Made by a program: the position numbers and the translations under genes
Notes under the pieces: generated by a model
Told to the model about the DNA's origin: nothing
What the model saw: only the letters and a program-made list of their open reading frames with translations
Database searches by the model: none
Origin: Flavobacteriaceae bacterium UBA5950
GTDB lineage: Bacteria > Bacteroidota > Bacteroidia > Flavobacteriales > Flavobacteriaceae
Reading direction: 5' to 3'
Assembly: GCA_002430545.1 (NCBI GenBank)
Contig: DJCM01000030.1
Span: 12,104-40,481 of the forward strand
DNA: 28,378 nucleotides
Part shown: in pieces, positions 8,223 through 15,228 of the stretch
Layout: each line of letters starts with the position of its first letter
Numbering within the stretch: the first letter of the stretch is position 1

Positions 8223-8921
8223 TTATTTTTCAGCATCTGCCAAATAATCCCTCAACTGTTTTCCATAACTGGAGTTTCGAACATCGTTGGACATCGAGGA
8301 GGCGATGGTGTCGAGAAGAGTTTTGGAACCAGATGTTAGATTATATAATGCCAAATAAGGAGCAATAACACTGTTGTTGTTGTTGACTGCAAAATTTGCA
8401 GTAAATAAAATTTTTCTCTTGGCTAGACTAGCAGATTGCTTTTCAAGTAATGCCAAACTATCACTATTCTGACTTATTTTCGTTTGCAAATAGGCTGCTA
8501 ACAGATCTATTTCCTCATTGTTAAACTGTCTGATAACTTTATTGTATGAATTGAAAATATCTTGTGTTGGCGAACCAACAACCTCAGCTTTTGTGACATA
8601 GCCATCCAAAGTTGTTTGGATTGATATGTTACCAGCCTCTCCAAAAAATGGAATTCGATTGTCAAAGTTATCAGCTTTGTTTCGATCCAAAAGAACATAA
8701 AACAGTTCAGGATGATTCAAGTCGGCTTCCAAAACAATGGGTTTTTCTTTGGTGATTTGCACCGAATCGACTGCTACCAAAATGCTGTCTTGCACTCGTT
8801 CGAGGTAGAGTGTTCCCTTTTTTAAGTCCTTTACAAAAACTTCGACTTGCATGTCTTTTTTGGGTACTGAACAACTCACCAAAAAAAGAACGAATAATAA
8901 CTTGATTATGTTCTGTTTCAT
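8223..8921 (-). CDS. DUF4369-type lipoprotein
   Basis: A 232-residue lipoprotein: the N-terminus MKQNIIKLLFVLFLVSCS carries a lipobox (LVSC) with the acylated Cys at 17, so the protein is membrane-anchored and faces the periplasm. After it comes a beta-rich stretch (VEVFVKDLKKGTLYLERVQDS and onward) resembling DUF4369, the domain often found in front of TlpA-type thioredoxin domains in Bacteroidota. The C-terminal half is mostly helical, and there is no CxxC motif or thioredoxin domain, so only the accessory part is present. The ATG at 8921 is preferred over the GTG one codon upstream because it gives a standard signal. It follows alkB by 18 bases on the same strand. Function unknown. Confidence 0.85.
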   Translation of the reverse strand: MKQNIIKLLFVLFLVSCSVPKKDMQVEVFVKDLKKGTLYLERVQDSILVAVDSVQITKEKPIVLEADLNHPELFYVLLDRNKADNFDNRIPFFGEAGNISIQTTLDGYVTKAEVVGSPTQDIFNSYNKVIRQFNNEEIDLLAAYLQTKISQNSDSLALLEKQSASLAKRKILFTANFAVNNNNSVIAPYLALYNLTSGSKTLLDTIASSMSNDVRNSSYGKQLRDYLADAEK

Positions 8922-8939
8922 CACTGCAAATATGAGTAA

Positions 8940-9545
8940 TTAGTTTGAATGATTGATTTTTCTAAAGGTCAAATTTATACGTGGATTTATTTTTTTTGCT
9001 GTCTTCGCAACTTGGTGTTTCCAAAAGTGTTGTGTCTCGCCACCCATGAGCAACAAGCTGCCATGCTCAAGTAATATTTTATAACGTTTTTCACGATCGT
9101 GATTGTGCCGAAGGTGAAAAAACCGGGGAGCTCCCAAACTCAATGATGCAATGACTGGATTGACCCCTAGCTCTGGCTCATCGTCAGCATGCCATCCATT
9201 GCTGTCTTTTCCATCGCGATACAAGTTTAGTAGGACTGAGGTAAATGAAGCATCGGAGTATTTTTGTATTCTTTTCTCGATCTGTTTTAATGTTTCTGTC
9301 ATCGGCTTTGGCGTCATTGTTACCCCCGAGTAGGTGTATGAATCCGAGGTGTTCGCATGAAGTGATGTCAGTCGTGGTTGGGGATAGGTCTTTCCAAAAA
9401 CAGTAATGGGATCCTGCTGCCATGGGATGTTGTGATATAGGTCTTCAAAAAAGGCATCGGCTACAGGCTTACTCAAAAAATCAGGCACATAGCTAATCTC
9501 TGCACTGGGGAGTTGTTTTAAATCAGTATGTTGGAGGATATTCAC
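8940..9545 (-). CDS. AlkB-like 2-oxoglutarate/Fe(II)-dependent dioxygenase
   Basis: This family removes alkyl groups from damaged nucleic-acid bases by oxidation. The double-stranded beta-helix carries the iron facial triad His119 and Asp121 (WHADDEPEL) and His177 (WKHQV), and the 2-oxoglutarate-binding arginines of NPRINLTFR (Arg189, Arg195). The nucleotide-recognition lid NLYRDGKDSNGWH is present. At 201 residues it is complete and closer to the short ALKBH2/3-like bacterial proteins than to E. coli AlkB. The start is GTG at 9545 (NILQHTDLKQL); no in-frame ATG occurs before residue 77, so GTG is accepted. It lies 13 bases after the K+ channel gene and 18 bases before the lipoprotein gene, in one operon. 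Confidence 0.93.
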   Translation of the reverse strand: MNILQHTDLKQLPSAEISYVPDFLSKPVADAFFEDLYHNIPWQQDPITVFGKTYPQPRLTSLHANTSDSYTYSGVTMTPKPMTETLKQIEKRIQKYSDASFTSVLLNLYRDGKDSNGWHADDEPELGVNPVIASLSLGAPRFFHLRHNHDREKRYKILLEHGSLLLMGGETQHFWKHQVAKTAKKINPRINLTFRKINHSN

Positions 9546-9558
9546 TGTTGAATGTAGT

Positions 9559-9837
9559 TTATTTCTTATTGAAATGTAGCATCAAGGAATTAAAAAATCC
9601 TAATATCAAAGCGACTGCAATGGCAATATAGAGCAGGGTAAAAATTTTCCCCAAATCTGTTTGTGGCGAAAAATCACCATAGCCAATCGTGGTCAGTGTA
9701 ATCACTGAAAAATAAAGCGAATCGAGCCATGACCAGCCCGCAATATAGTGATAAACGACTGTGCCAAGTGCAATAAAAAAATTCGTTGTAAATAATAAAT
9801 TTCTGTAGGATTTGTCTTTTAAAAAAAAATGATGCAT
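9559..9837 (-). CDS. Small two-transmembrane potassium channel protein
   Basis: A 92-residue membrane protein built as TM1 (about residues 14-32), a pore helix and selectivity filter LTTIGYGDFSP (about 48-58), and TM2 (about 63-85). This is the KcsA-like minimal pore of the ion channel 2 family. TIGYGD is the K+ selectivity sequence. There is no RCK/TrkA-N regulatory domain or voltage sensor, so four copies would form a simple pore. The start is ATG at 9837 (MHHFFLKDKSYRN). It is the first gene of a minus-strand operon with alkB and the DUF4369 lipoprotein. The functional link to DNA repair is unclear and may be only positional. Confidence 0.9.
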   Translation of the reverse strand: MHHFFLKDKSYRNLLFTTNFFIALGTVVYHYIAGWSWLDSLYFSVITLTTIGYGDFSPQTDLGKIFTLLYIAIAVALILGFFNSLMLHFNKK

Positions 9838-9883
9838 GTGAAAATGAACATAATTAAAGATCTAGATTGAAGCAGCATAAGTT

Positions 9884-9921
9884 AAAAAAATCCCTTAACT
9901 GAATAAAAAAGTTAAGGGATT
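9884..9921 (-). terminator. Rho-independent terminator of htpG
   Basis: A perfect 12-bp inverted repeat, AATCCCTTAACT / AGTTAAGGGATT (9889-9900 and 9910-9921), with a 9-base loop. Read on the minus strand it is followed by TTTTTTT. It begins 21 bases after the htpG stop and separates htpG from the K+ channel operon. Confidence 0.93.
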
Positions 9922-9942
9922 GGTTGGAGTTTAAATAAATTA

Positions 9943-11820
9943 TTATTTGATCATGTCAAAACTTCGATTGATAAATGAAGTGAGTTCTTCTCCTTTCAAC
10001 AGGTTTTGGCTTAGTCGTGCAAGATCGACAGACTGTTTGATCAATCGTTCTTGCTTCTTTTTCGTTTTTGTTTCTAAAATCTGACTGATTAATGGGTGAT
10101 TGATATTTACAATCAGGTTGTACATTACAGGCATATTTCCACCAAACATGCCGCCACCAACTGTCTGCTGCATATCTTTCATTCTTCGCAAAAACTCTGG
10201 TTGCGTAATCAAAAACGGCAAGGCTTTACTGTCCATTGGTTCGAGTTGTACAGTGTAGGTTGCTTTAGGCACGATTCCCTCAACAAGTGTTTTGAGTTGC
10301 TCTTGACTTTCTTCACTCAATTTTGATGGCGTTGAATCTTCTTTTACGATAAGCTTATCGATTTGATCTGCATCCACCCTTGTAAAGGTGAGATTTTCTT
10401 CATTTGTTTCTAATTTTTGAAGAAGATGACTCACAATTGGTGAGTCAAGCAATAAGACAGTATATCCTTTTGCTTTTGCAGCTTCGATATATGCATGTTG
10501 CTCATCTACATTGGATGCGTAAAGTTGAACAAGCTTTCCGTCTTTATCGGTTTGCGCATCTTTTGTTTGCTCTTTTAGCTCTTCAAAAGTGAAATAGTCG
10601 CCTGTTGTGGTAGGGAACAGTGCAAAATCCTTTGCCTTTTCAAAGAACTTGTCCTCTAAAAGCATGCCGTACTCTATCACAACTTTTATATCATTCCATT
10701 TTTCTTGGAAAGGCTCTCTGTCTTTTTTGAAGAGTGATTTGAGCTTGTCTGCTACTTTTCGAGTGATATAATTGCTAATTTTTTTGACATTTCCATCTGC
10801 TTGCAAATAGCTTCTAGACACGTTTAAAGGAATGTCTGGAGAATCGATAACACCACGAAGCATGGTCAGAAATTCTGGCACAATCCCTTCTACATTATCA
10901 GTGACAAACACTTGATTTTGGTAAAGTTGAATACGATCCTTTTGCAGGTTTAAATCGTTAGAGATTTTTGGGAAATAGAGAATTCCAGTGAGGTGAAAAG
11001 GATAGTCAACATTGAGATGTATTTGAAATAAAGGCTCTTCAAATTGCGTCGGATACAGCTCTCGATAAAAATGATTGTAATCTTCATCCTTCAGATCTGT
11101 TGGTTTTTGAATCCAAGCAGGTGAGGGGTTATTGATGATATCATCAACAACTTCTTTCACTTCTTTGGCATTATCACTATCCCCCTCAGTCTTCGTAATT
11201 TCTTTTGTGCCCATCTTGATAGGAATGGGCATAAACTTGTTGTATTTTGTGAGTAGAGAACGAATCTGTGTCTCCTCCAAAAACTCTTTCGAATCTTTGT
11301 CGATGTGCAAAATGATTTCTGTACCTCTTTCTTTTTTATCATGCTTTTTCAAGGTGAATTCGGGAGACCCATCACAAGTCCAATGGGCTGCTGCCTCATC
11401 TTTGTATGACTTGGTGATTATCTCAACTTTTTTGGCAACCATAAAAGCCGAGTAAAACCCGAGACCAAAGTGTCCGATAATGCCACTGTCTTTCGCACTG
11501 TCCTTGTACTGCTCCAAAAACTCTTCAGCACCAGAAAAGGCAACTTCATTGATATATTTATTGACTTCATCAGATGTCATCCCAACGCCCTGATCAATAA
11601 TGTGGAGTTTTTTTCCTTTTTTGTCTACCTTGACTTCAATCAGTGGGTTACCATACTCAACCTTCGCTTCTCCTATTTGGGTGAGGTGCTTTAGTTTTAG
11701 TGTCGCGTCTGTTGCATTTGAAATCAACTCTCTCAAAAAGATTTCATGATCGCTGTATAGAAATTTTTTGATTAGTGGAAAGATATTTTCAACTGCAACA
11801 TTAATTTTTCCTGTACTCAT
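9943..11820 (-). CDS. htpG: Molecular chaperone HtpG (bacterial Hsp90)
   Basis: This ATP-dependent homodimeric chaperone acts on late-folding and stressed cytosolic proteins. The N-terminal GHKL ATPase carries ELISNATDA (Asn35, Asp38), DQGVGM (Asp76) and the lid glycine motif GHFGLGFYSAFMV. The middle domain has SDIPLNVSRSYLQ, the conserved segment with the catalytic-loop arginine. The C-terminal dimerisation domain ends LARLSQNLLKGEELTSFINRSF. Its 625 residues equal the E. coli length (624). It is a single-gene unit: a strong terminator follows, and a weak -7-like element (TAAATTTT, 11825-11832) sits 4 bases before the ATG. No CIRCE-type operator was seen in the intergenic region. Confidence 0.98.
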   Translation of the reverse strand: MSTGKINVAVENIFPLIKKFLYSDHEIFLRELISNATDATLKLKHLTQIGEAKVEYGNPLIEVKVDKKGKKLHIIDQGVGMTSDEVNKYINEVAFSGAEEFLEQYKDSAKDSGIIGHFGLGFYSAFMVAKKVEIITKSYKDEAAAHWTCDGSPEFTLKKHDKKERGTEIILHIDKDSKEFLEETQIRSLLTKYNKFMPIPIKMGTKEITKTEGDSDNAKEVKEVVDDIINNPSPAWIQKPTDLKDEDYNHFYRELYPTQFEEPLFQIHLNVDYPFHLTGILYFPKISNDLNLQKDRIQLYQNQVFVTDNVEGIVPEFLTMLRGVIDSPDIPLNVSRSYLQADGNVKKISNYITRKVADKLKSLFKKDREPFQEKWNDIKVVIEYGMLLEDKFFEKAKDFALFPTTTGDYFTFEELKEQTKDAQTDKDGKLVQLYASNVDEQHAYIEAAKAKGYTVLLLDSPIVSHLLQKLETNEENLTFTRVDADQIDKLIVKEDSTPSKLSEESQEQLKTLVEGIVPKATYTVQLEPMDSKALPFLITQPEFLRRMKDMQQTVGGGMFGGNMPVMYNLIVNINHPLISQILETKTKKKQERLIKQSVDLARLSQNLLKGEELTSFINRSFDMIK

Positions 11821-11824
11821 TTTT

Positions 11825-11832
11825 AAAATTTA
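11825..11832 (-). promoter_or_regulatory. Weak candidate -7 element of htpG
   Basis: The minus strand reads TAAATTTT, then AAAA, then the htpG ATG; it matches TAnnTTTG at 7 of 8 positions. Position relative to the start codon is the main argument, because the region is A/T-rich and chance matches are expected. A second possible site further upstream (TA followed by eight T and G) has imperfect spacing. Confidence 0.3.
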
Positions 11833-11907
11833 TAGGTCTATTTGCAAAAAAAATACCATTGTTTGCTCTCTGACAAGATGACACTTTTATATTTTTTGTT
11901 TAATTAA

Positions 11908-11939
11908 TTTGCAAAAAAGTTAAACACAATATATATTTG
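11908..11939 (+). promoter_or_regulatory. Promoter of the putative small RNA upstream of fabH
   Basis: TTTG at 11908-11911 and TATATTTG at 11932-11939 are separated by 20 bases. Both match the Bacteroidota -33/-7 consensus (TTTG / TAnnTTTG) exactly. The predicted transcript would begin near 11943-11946, at the base of a long hairpin and about 165 bases before fabH. Confidence 0.6.
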
Positions 11940-11943
11940 TGCA

Positions 11944-12075
11944 AGAAAAGAGTGCTATCCTACTCTTAATTGGGAATTATTGCTATGAAAAATCGGATAG
12001 CTTCTTTTCAACAAATTCTTGGTTTGTTTGTTTTTTTGGTTAAGTTGTTTAAGGTGTGCACTTGCACACCTTTTA
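11944..12075 (+). ncRNA. Putative structured small RNA between htpG and fabH
   Basis: The region has a matching promoter just upstream and folds strongly. Hairpin 1 pairs GAAAAGA (11945-11951) with TCTTTTC (12003-12009) and GCTATCC (11954-11960) with GGATAGC (11995-12001), separated by a small GT/T internal loop and closed by a 34-base loop. A weaker AACAAA/TTTGTT hairpin follows (12010-12028). A 10-bp hairpin, AAGGTGTGCA/TGCACACCTT (12051-12072), leads into a T-rich tract and would end the transcript. The layout (promoter, long interrupted stem, terminator) suits a stable small RNA of about 130 nt, for example a 6S-like or other regulatory RNA. A leader or attenuator of fabH is the main alternative. 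The class cannot be assigned from sequence alone. Confidence 0.45.
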
Positions 12076-12087
12076 CTTTTTTGTACA
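12051..12087 (+). terminator. Terminator-like hairpin before fabH
   Basis: A perfect 10-bp inverted repeat, AAGGTGTGCA/TGCACACCTT, with only two bases between the arms is followed by TTACTTTTTTG. It lies 37 bases before the fabH ATG and reads toward fabH, so it would end a transcript that begins near 11943 rather than one that includes fabH. Confidence 0.55.
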
Positions 12088-12096
12088 ATAATTGAC

Positions 12097-12104
12097 TAAA
12101 TTTA
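12097..12104 (+). promoter_or_regulatory. Candidate -7 element of fabH
   Basis: TAAATTTA, then TCAC, then the fabH ATG; 7 of 8 positions match TAnnTTTG. It lies downstream of the terminator-like hairpin, which would let fabH be transcribed independently. No -33 element at the usual distance. Confidence 0.35.
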
Positions 12105-12108
12105 TCAC

Positions 12109-13128
12109 ATGATAAAAAACTATAGCTCAAAAATTATAGGTCTTGGTAAATACTTGCCTGAAAATAAAGTTACAAATGATGATTTATCGACACTGATGGA
12201 CACTAGCCATTACTGGATTGTAGAACGAACTGGGATTGAAGAACGCCGATTTATAGCAAAAGATTCTGTTGAAGGAACAGCATCCATGGGTGTTAAGGCC
12301 GCCCAACAGGCAATCGATCGTGCTGGGATTAGCAAAGATGACATCGACTTGATTGTCTTTGCTACCTTAAGTCCTGATTATTATTTCCCTGGCTCTGGAG
12401 TTTTAGTGCAAGACATAATGGGAATTGGTACTTGTCCTGCACTAGATGTCCGAAATCAATGTTCTGGATTTATTTATGCCCTCTCTGTTGCAGATCAATA
12501 TATACGTACGGGAACCTATAAAAATGTCCTAGTCATTGGATCTGAGCATCATTCGGGAGGTCTGGACCTCACCACTCGTGGACGTACAGTTTCTGTCATT
12601 TTTGGCGATGGTGCTGGTGCAGCTGTTGTCAGTCGTCATGAAAACCCAGAGGAGGGGGTACTCTCCACGCATCTTCACTCTGAAGGTAAGCATGCCAAGG
12701 AACTTTCTTTAATTGGTCCAAGCACCAAAAAATGGGTGCATGAAGTGTTTGAAAATTATGATCCAAATGATCCTGATTATCACCCATATATGAATGGGCA
12801 ATTGGTTTTTAAAAATGCTGTTGTAAGGTTTTCGGAAGTGATTGGTGAAGCACTTGCAAAAAACAATCTGGAGCCAAGTGATATCGATTTACTTATCCCT
12901 CATCAAGCCAATTTGAGAATTGCCCAGTTTGTGCAAAAGAAGTTTGGCTTACAAGACGATCAAATGTACAATAACATCATGCGCTATGGCAATACGACTG
13001 CTGCCTCGATACCCATTGCACTTTGTGAGGCGTGGGAAGAAGGGAAAATCAACTCAGGTGATCATGTAATGCTTGCTGCTTTTGGAAGTGGGTTTACATG
13101 GGGTAGCTCACTCATCAAGTGGGTGTAG
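12109..13128 (+). CDS. fabH: 3-oxoacyl-ACP synthase III family protein (FabH-like)
   Basis: A thiolase-fold condensing enzyme; FabH joins acetyl-CoA (or a branched acyl-CoA) to malonyl-ACP to start fatty-acid synthesis. The catalytic triad is visible: Cys118 in VRNQCSGF, His265 in PHQANLRIAQ and Asn295 in GNTTAASIP. The N-terminal signature WIVERTGIEERR is typical. At 339 residues it is about 20 longer than E. coli FabH (317), with the extra residues mainly in the segment around KKWVHEVFENYDPNDPDYH ahead of the active-site His. No other fab gene or acpP is adjacent, so it could be a second, specialised KASIII copy; assignment to the main initiating enzyme is inference. Its last 14 bases overlap the convergent symporter gene. 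Confidence 0.88.
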   Translation: MIKNYSSKIIGLGKYLPENKVTNDDLSTLMDTSHYWIVERTGIEERRFIAKDSVEGTASMGVKAAQQAIDRAGISKDDIDLIVFATLSPDYYFPGSGVLVQDIMGIGTCPALDVRNQCSGFIYALSVADQYIRTGTYKNVLVIGSEHHSGGLDLTTRGRTVSVIFGDGAGAAVVSRHENPEEGVLSTHLHSEGKHAKELSLIGPSTKKWVHEVFENYDPNDPDYHPYMNGQLVFKNAVVRFSEVIGEALAKNNLEPSDIDLLIPHQANLRIAQFVQKKFGLQDDQMYNNIMRYGNTTAASIPIALCEAWEEGKINSGDHVMLAAFGSGFTWGSSLIKWV

Positions 13129-14563
13129 CCTGACTGCTGCGAATCAATAGCAAACCCAAAAAACACAATGCCCCATTGAGGGCTAGGATGAAGAATCCAA
13201 AGTCAAAATTATAGTTTGTTAAAGTCCATTGACTGATTAGATATCCTACGATAGGTGTGCAAACAGCGACCCATGGCACACATCGATCGCGCACTTGAAC
13301 CTTTGTCAGCACTCCTAAAGCATATAACCCAAGGAGGGGCCCATAGGTGTAGCCTGCGAACTCAAATAATTTTGCAATCACACTTTTATCAGTTATCAAA
13401 TAATTAAATGCGAGAATCACAAGGATCAACAATAGTGATACGAGCAGGTGAACTCGTTTGCGTGTGTGTTCTTGTCGATCCGGTTGAAGTCTTTTCTCGA
13501 TATTGAGCAAATCGATACTAATGCTTGTTGTGAGAGATGTCAAGGCACTGTCAGCACTGCTATATGCAGCTGCAATGAGCCCAAGAAGAAAAACAATCGA
13601 TAACCCAAGACCGAGATCAGATTGGGTGGCGATCATAGGAAAGAGCCTGTCTCCTTGTGCATCAATACCATTTGCCAACGCATATGCAGTGAGTAAAGCC
13701 CCCAATATCAGAAATACAAAATTGACGATTGTCAATATGATGGTAAACCAAAACATATTTTTTTGCGCATCAGACAGACTTCTACATGCAAGATTCTTCT
13801 GCATCATGTCCTGATCAAGACCTGTCATAACAATGGCAATCAGCGCACCAGACAAAAATTGTTTCCAAAAGAAATAAGGATTCTTATAATCATCGAAGAA
13901 AAAGATTTGTGTGTTGTCTTGTTGGAAAAGCCATCCAAAGAGATGTTCAATTTCTAGAGAGGCTGTAATGTAGTATAATGCCAGACATAGGGCAATCAAC
14001 ATAAAAAGTGTTTGCAATACATCTGTCCAAATAATTGTTTTGATGCCGGACTTGTGTGTGTAAAGCCAAATCAGATATATGGTTACAATGACAGTACACC
14101 AAAAAGGAATCCCCATTTGTTCGAAAATCACCCACTGGAGTACACTTGCGACTAGATACAGGCGAAAGCTAGCTCCGACGATTCGTGACAAAACAAAAAA
14201 GGATGCCCCAGTTTTGTAGGTCTTTGCGCCAAATCGTGTAGATAGATAGGTGTAGATGGAAGTGAGTTTGTGTTTATAATAAATAGGCAAAAGGACAGTA
14301 CCAATGACAAAGTAGCCAACGATATAGCCCAAGACCATTTGGAAATAGCTAAACCCTGTGTCTTCAACCCAACCAGGAACAGAGATAAAGGTGACACCAG
14401 ATAGGGAAGCGCCAATCATTCCAAAAGCCACGAGATACCATGGAGCAGATCGGTTTGCGATAAAAAACGTTTGGTTGTCTTCTTTGCCTTTTGTCAAAAG
14501 AGCAATGACCATCAACACGATGAAATACCCTAGAAGAATGGATAAAAGAAGATAACTGCTCAT
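13115..14563 (-). CDS. Sodium:solute symporter family protein
   Basis: A 482-residue inner-membrane transporter with about 12-13 hydrophobic helices and the LeuT-like SSS fold. Family marks are FFIANRSAPWYLVAFGMIGASLSGVTFISVPGW near the N-terminus and AAAYSSADSALTSLTTSISIDLL, the segment that supplies Ser/Thr ligands of the conserved Na+ site. The substrate cannot be read from sequence; sugars, sialic acids, amino acids and vitamins are all carried by this family. Start ATG at 14563 (MSSYLLLS) is supported by a perfect promoter just upstream. It diverges from recR and its 3' end overlaps the fabH 3' end by 14 bases, so convergent transcripts would be complementary there. Confidence 0.93.
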   Translation of the reverse strand: MSSYLLLSILLGYFIVLMVIALLTKGKEDNQTFFIANRSAPWYLVAFGMIGASLSGVTFISVPGWVEDTGFSYFQMVLGYIVGYFVIGTVLLPIYYKHKLTSIYTYLSTRFGAKTYKTGASFFVLSRIVGASFRLYLVASVLQWVIFEQMGIPFWCTVIVTIYLIWLYTHKSGIKTIIWTDVLQTLFMLIALCLALYYITASLEIEHLFGWLFQQDNTQIFFFDDYKNPYFFWKQFLSGALIAIVMTGLDQDMMQKNLACRSLSDAQKNMFWFTIILTIVNFVFLILGALLTAYALANGIDAQGDRLFPMIATQSDLGLGLSIVFLLGLIAAAYSSADSALTSLTTSISIDLLNIEKRLQPDRQEHTRKRVHLLVSLLLILVILAFNYLITDKSVIAKLFEFAGYTYGPLLGLYALGVLTKVQVRDRCVPWVAVCTPIVGYLISQWTLTNYNFDFGFFILALNGALCFLGLLLIRSSQATPT

Positions 14564-14567
14564 TTTT

Positions 14568-14599
14568 CAAAGATACTTGGATTGCCTCATACTTTCAAA
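14568..14599 (-). promoter_or_regulatory. Promoter of the sodium:solute symporter gene
   Basis: On the minus strand TTTG (complement of 14596-14599), a 20-base spacer and TATCTTTG (complement of 14568-14575) match the Bacteroidota consensus exactly. Only AAAA separates the -7 element from the ATG, so the mRNA is predicted to be leaderless or nearly so. Confidence 0.65.
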
Positions 14600-14611
14600 T
14601 GTTTACCTTTG
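14582..14611 (+). promoter_or_regulatory. Promoter of recR
   Basis: TTG (14582-14584), a 19-base spacer and TACCTTTG (14604-14611) match the consensus, followed by CCGCA and the ATG at 14617. The element overlaps the earlier in-frame ATG at 14599, so that ATG should be untranscribed and 14617 is the likely start. Confidence 0.6.
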
Positions 14612-14616
14612 CCGCA

Positions 14617-15228
14617 ATGGAATACGCATCAAAGTTATTGCAGCAAGCTGTTGATGAAATTTCACAGCTACCTGGGATTGGACGGCGTACAGCAATGCGA
14701 CTCGTTTTGCATTTGCTTCGCCAGCCTGAATCAATTAGCTTGGATTTGTCAGAAGCAATTCGACTTCTGAGAACAGAAGTCCAATACTGTCAATCATGTT
14801 TTAATGTTTCGGATCAGCCAACTTGTAGTCTATGTGCGAATCCCAAAAGAGATTGCCAATTGGTTTGTGTGGTCGAAGATGTTCGTGATGTGATCGCGAT
14901 CGAAAGCACTGCTCAATTTACTGGCCTCTACCATGTATTGGGAGGTAAAATTTCACCTCTTGATGGAATTGGTCCTCAGGAATTGAGAATCGATAGTTTG
15001 GTCAAAAAGGTGAAAGAAGGTACAATAAACGAAGTCATTTTAGCGTTGAGCAGTACAGTTGAAGGTGACACCACCAACTATTTTATTTACAAGCAGATCA
15101 GCTCATATGATGTTCAAATAACTGTACTTGCAAGAGGTGTTTCTGTTGGTGATGAGCTAGAATATACAGATGAAGTGTCATTAGGAAGAAGTATCGTAAA
15201 AAGAATCCCATTCGATGGAACAATCTAA
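14617..15228 (+). CDS. recR: Recombination mediator protein RecR
   Basis: RecR works with RecO (and RecF) to load RecA on single-stranded DNA at gaps. From ATG 14617 the protein is 203 residues (E. coli 201). It has the helix-hairpin-helix LPGIGRRTAMRLVLHLL (18-34), a C4 zinc finger (Cys58, Cys61, Cys70, Cys73), a Toprim domain starting at LVCVVEDVRDVIAIE and the Walker-B-like C-terminal segment. The start MEYASKLL is standard for the family; an ATG at 14599 would add six residues but lies before the promoter's -7 box. The stop overlaps the glycosyltransferase start by 14 bases, so the two genes are coupled. Confidence 0.97.
   Translation: MEYASKLLQQAVDEISQLPGIGRRTAMRLVLHLLRQPESISLDLSEAIRLLRTEVQYCQSCFNVSDQPTCSLCANPKRDCQLVCVVEDVRDVIAIESTAQFTGLYHVLGGKISPLDGIGPQELRIDSLVKKVKEGTINEVILALSSTVEGDTTNYFIYKQISSYDVQITVLARGVSVGDELEYTDEVSLGRSIVKRIPFDGTI

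Noticed and set aside
11985..12095. A 36-codon ORF (MKNRIASFQQILGLF...) in the htpG-fabH gap
   Set aside because: Its ATG lies in the loop of the long hairpin and the frame runs through the terminator-like palindrome; composition is T-driven (Phe/Leu/Val). A structured RNA explains the region better, although a leader peptide cannot be excluded.
14599..14616. Upstream recR ATG
   Set aside because: It overlaps the promoter and precedes its -7 box; family members begin at the MEYxSKLL sequence encoded from 14617.
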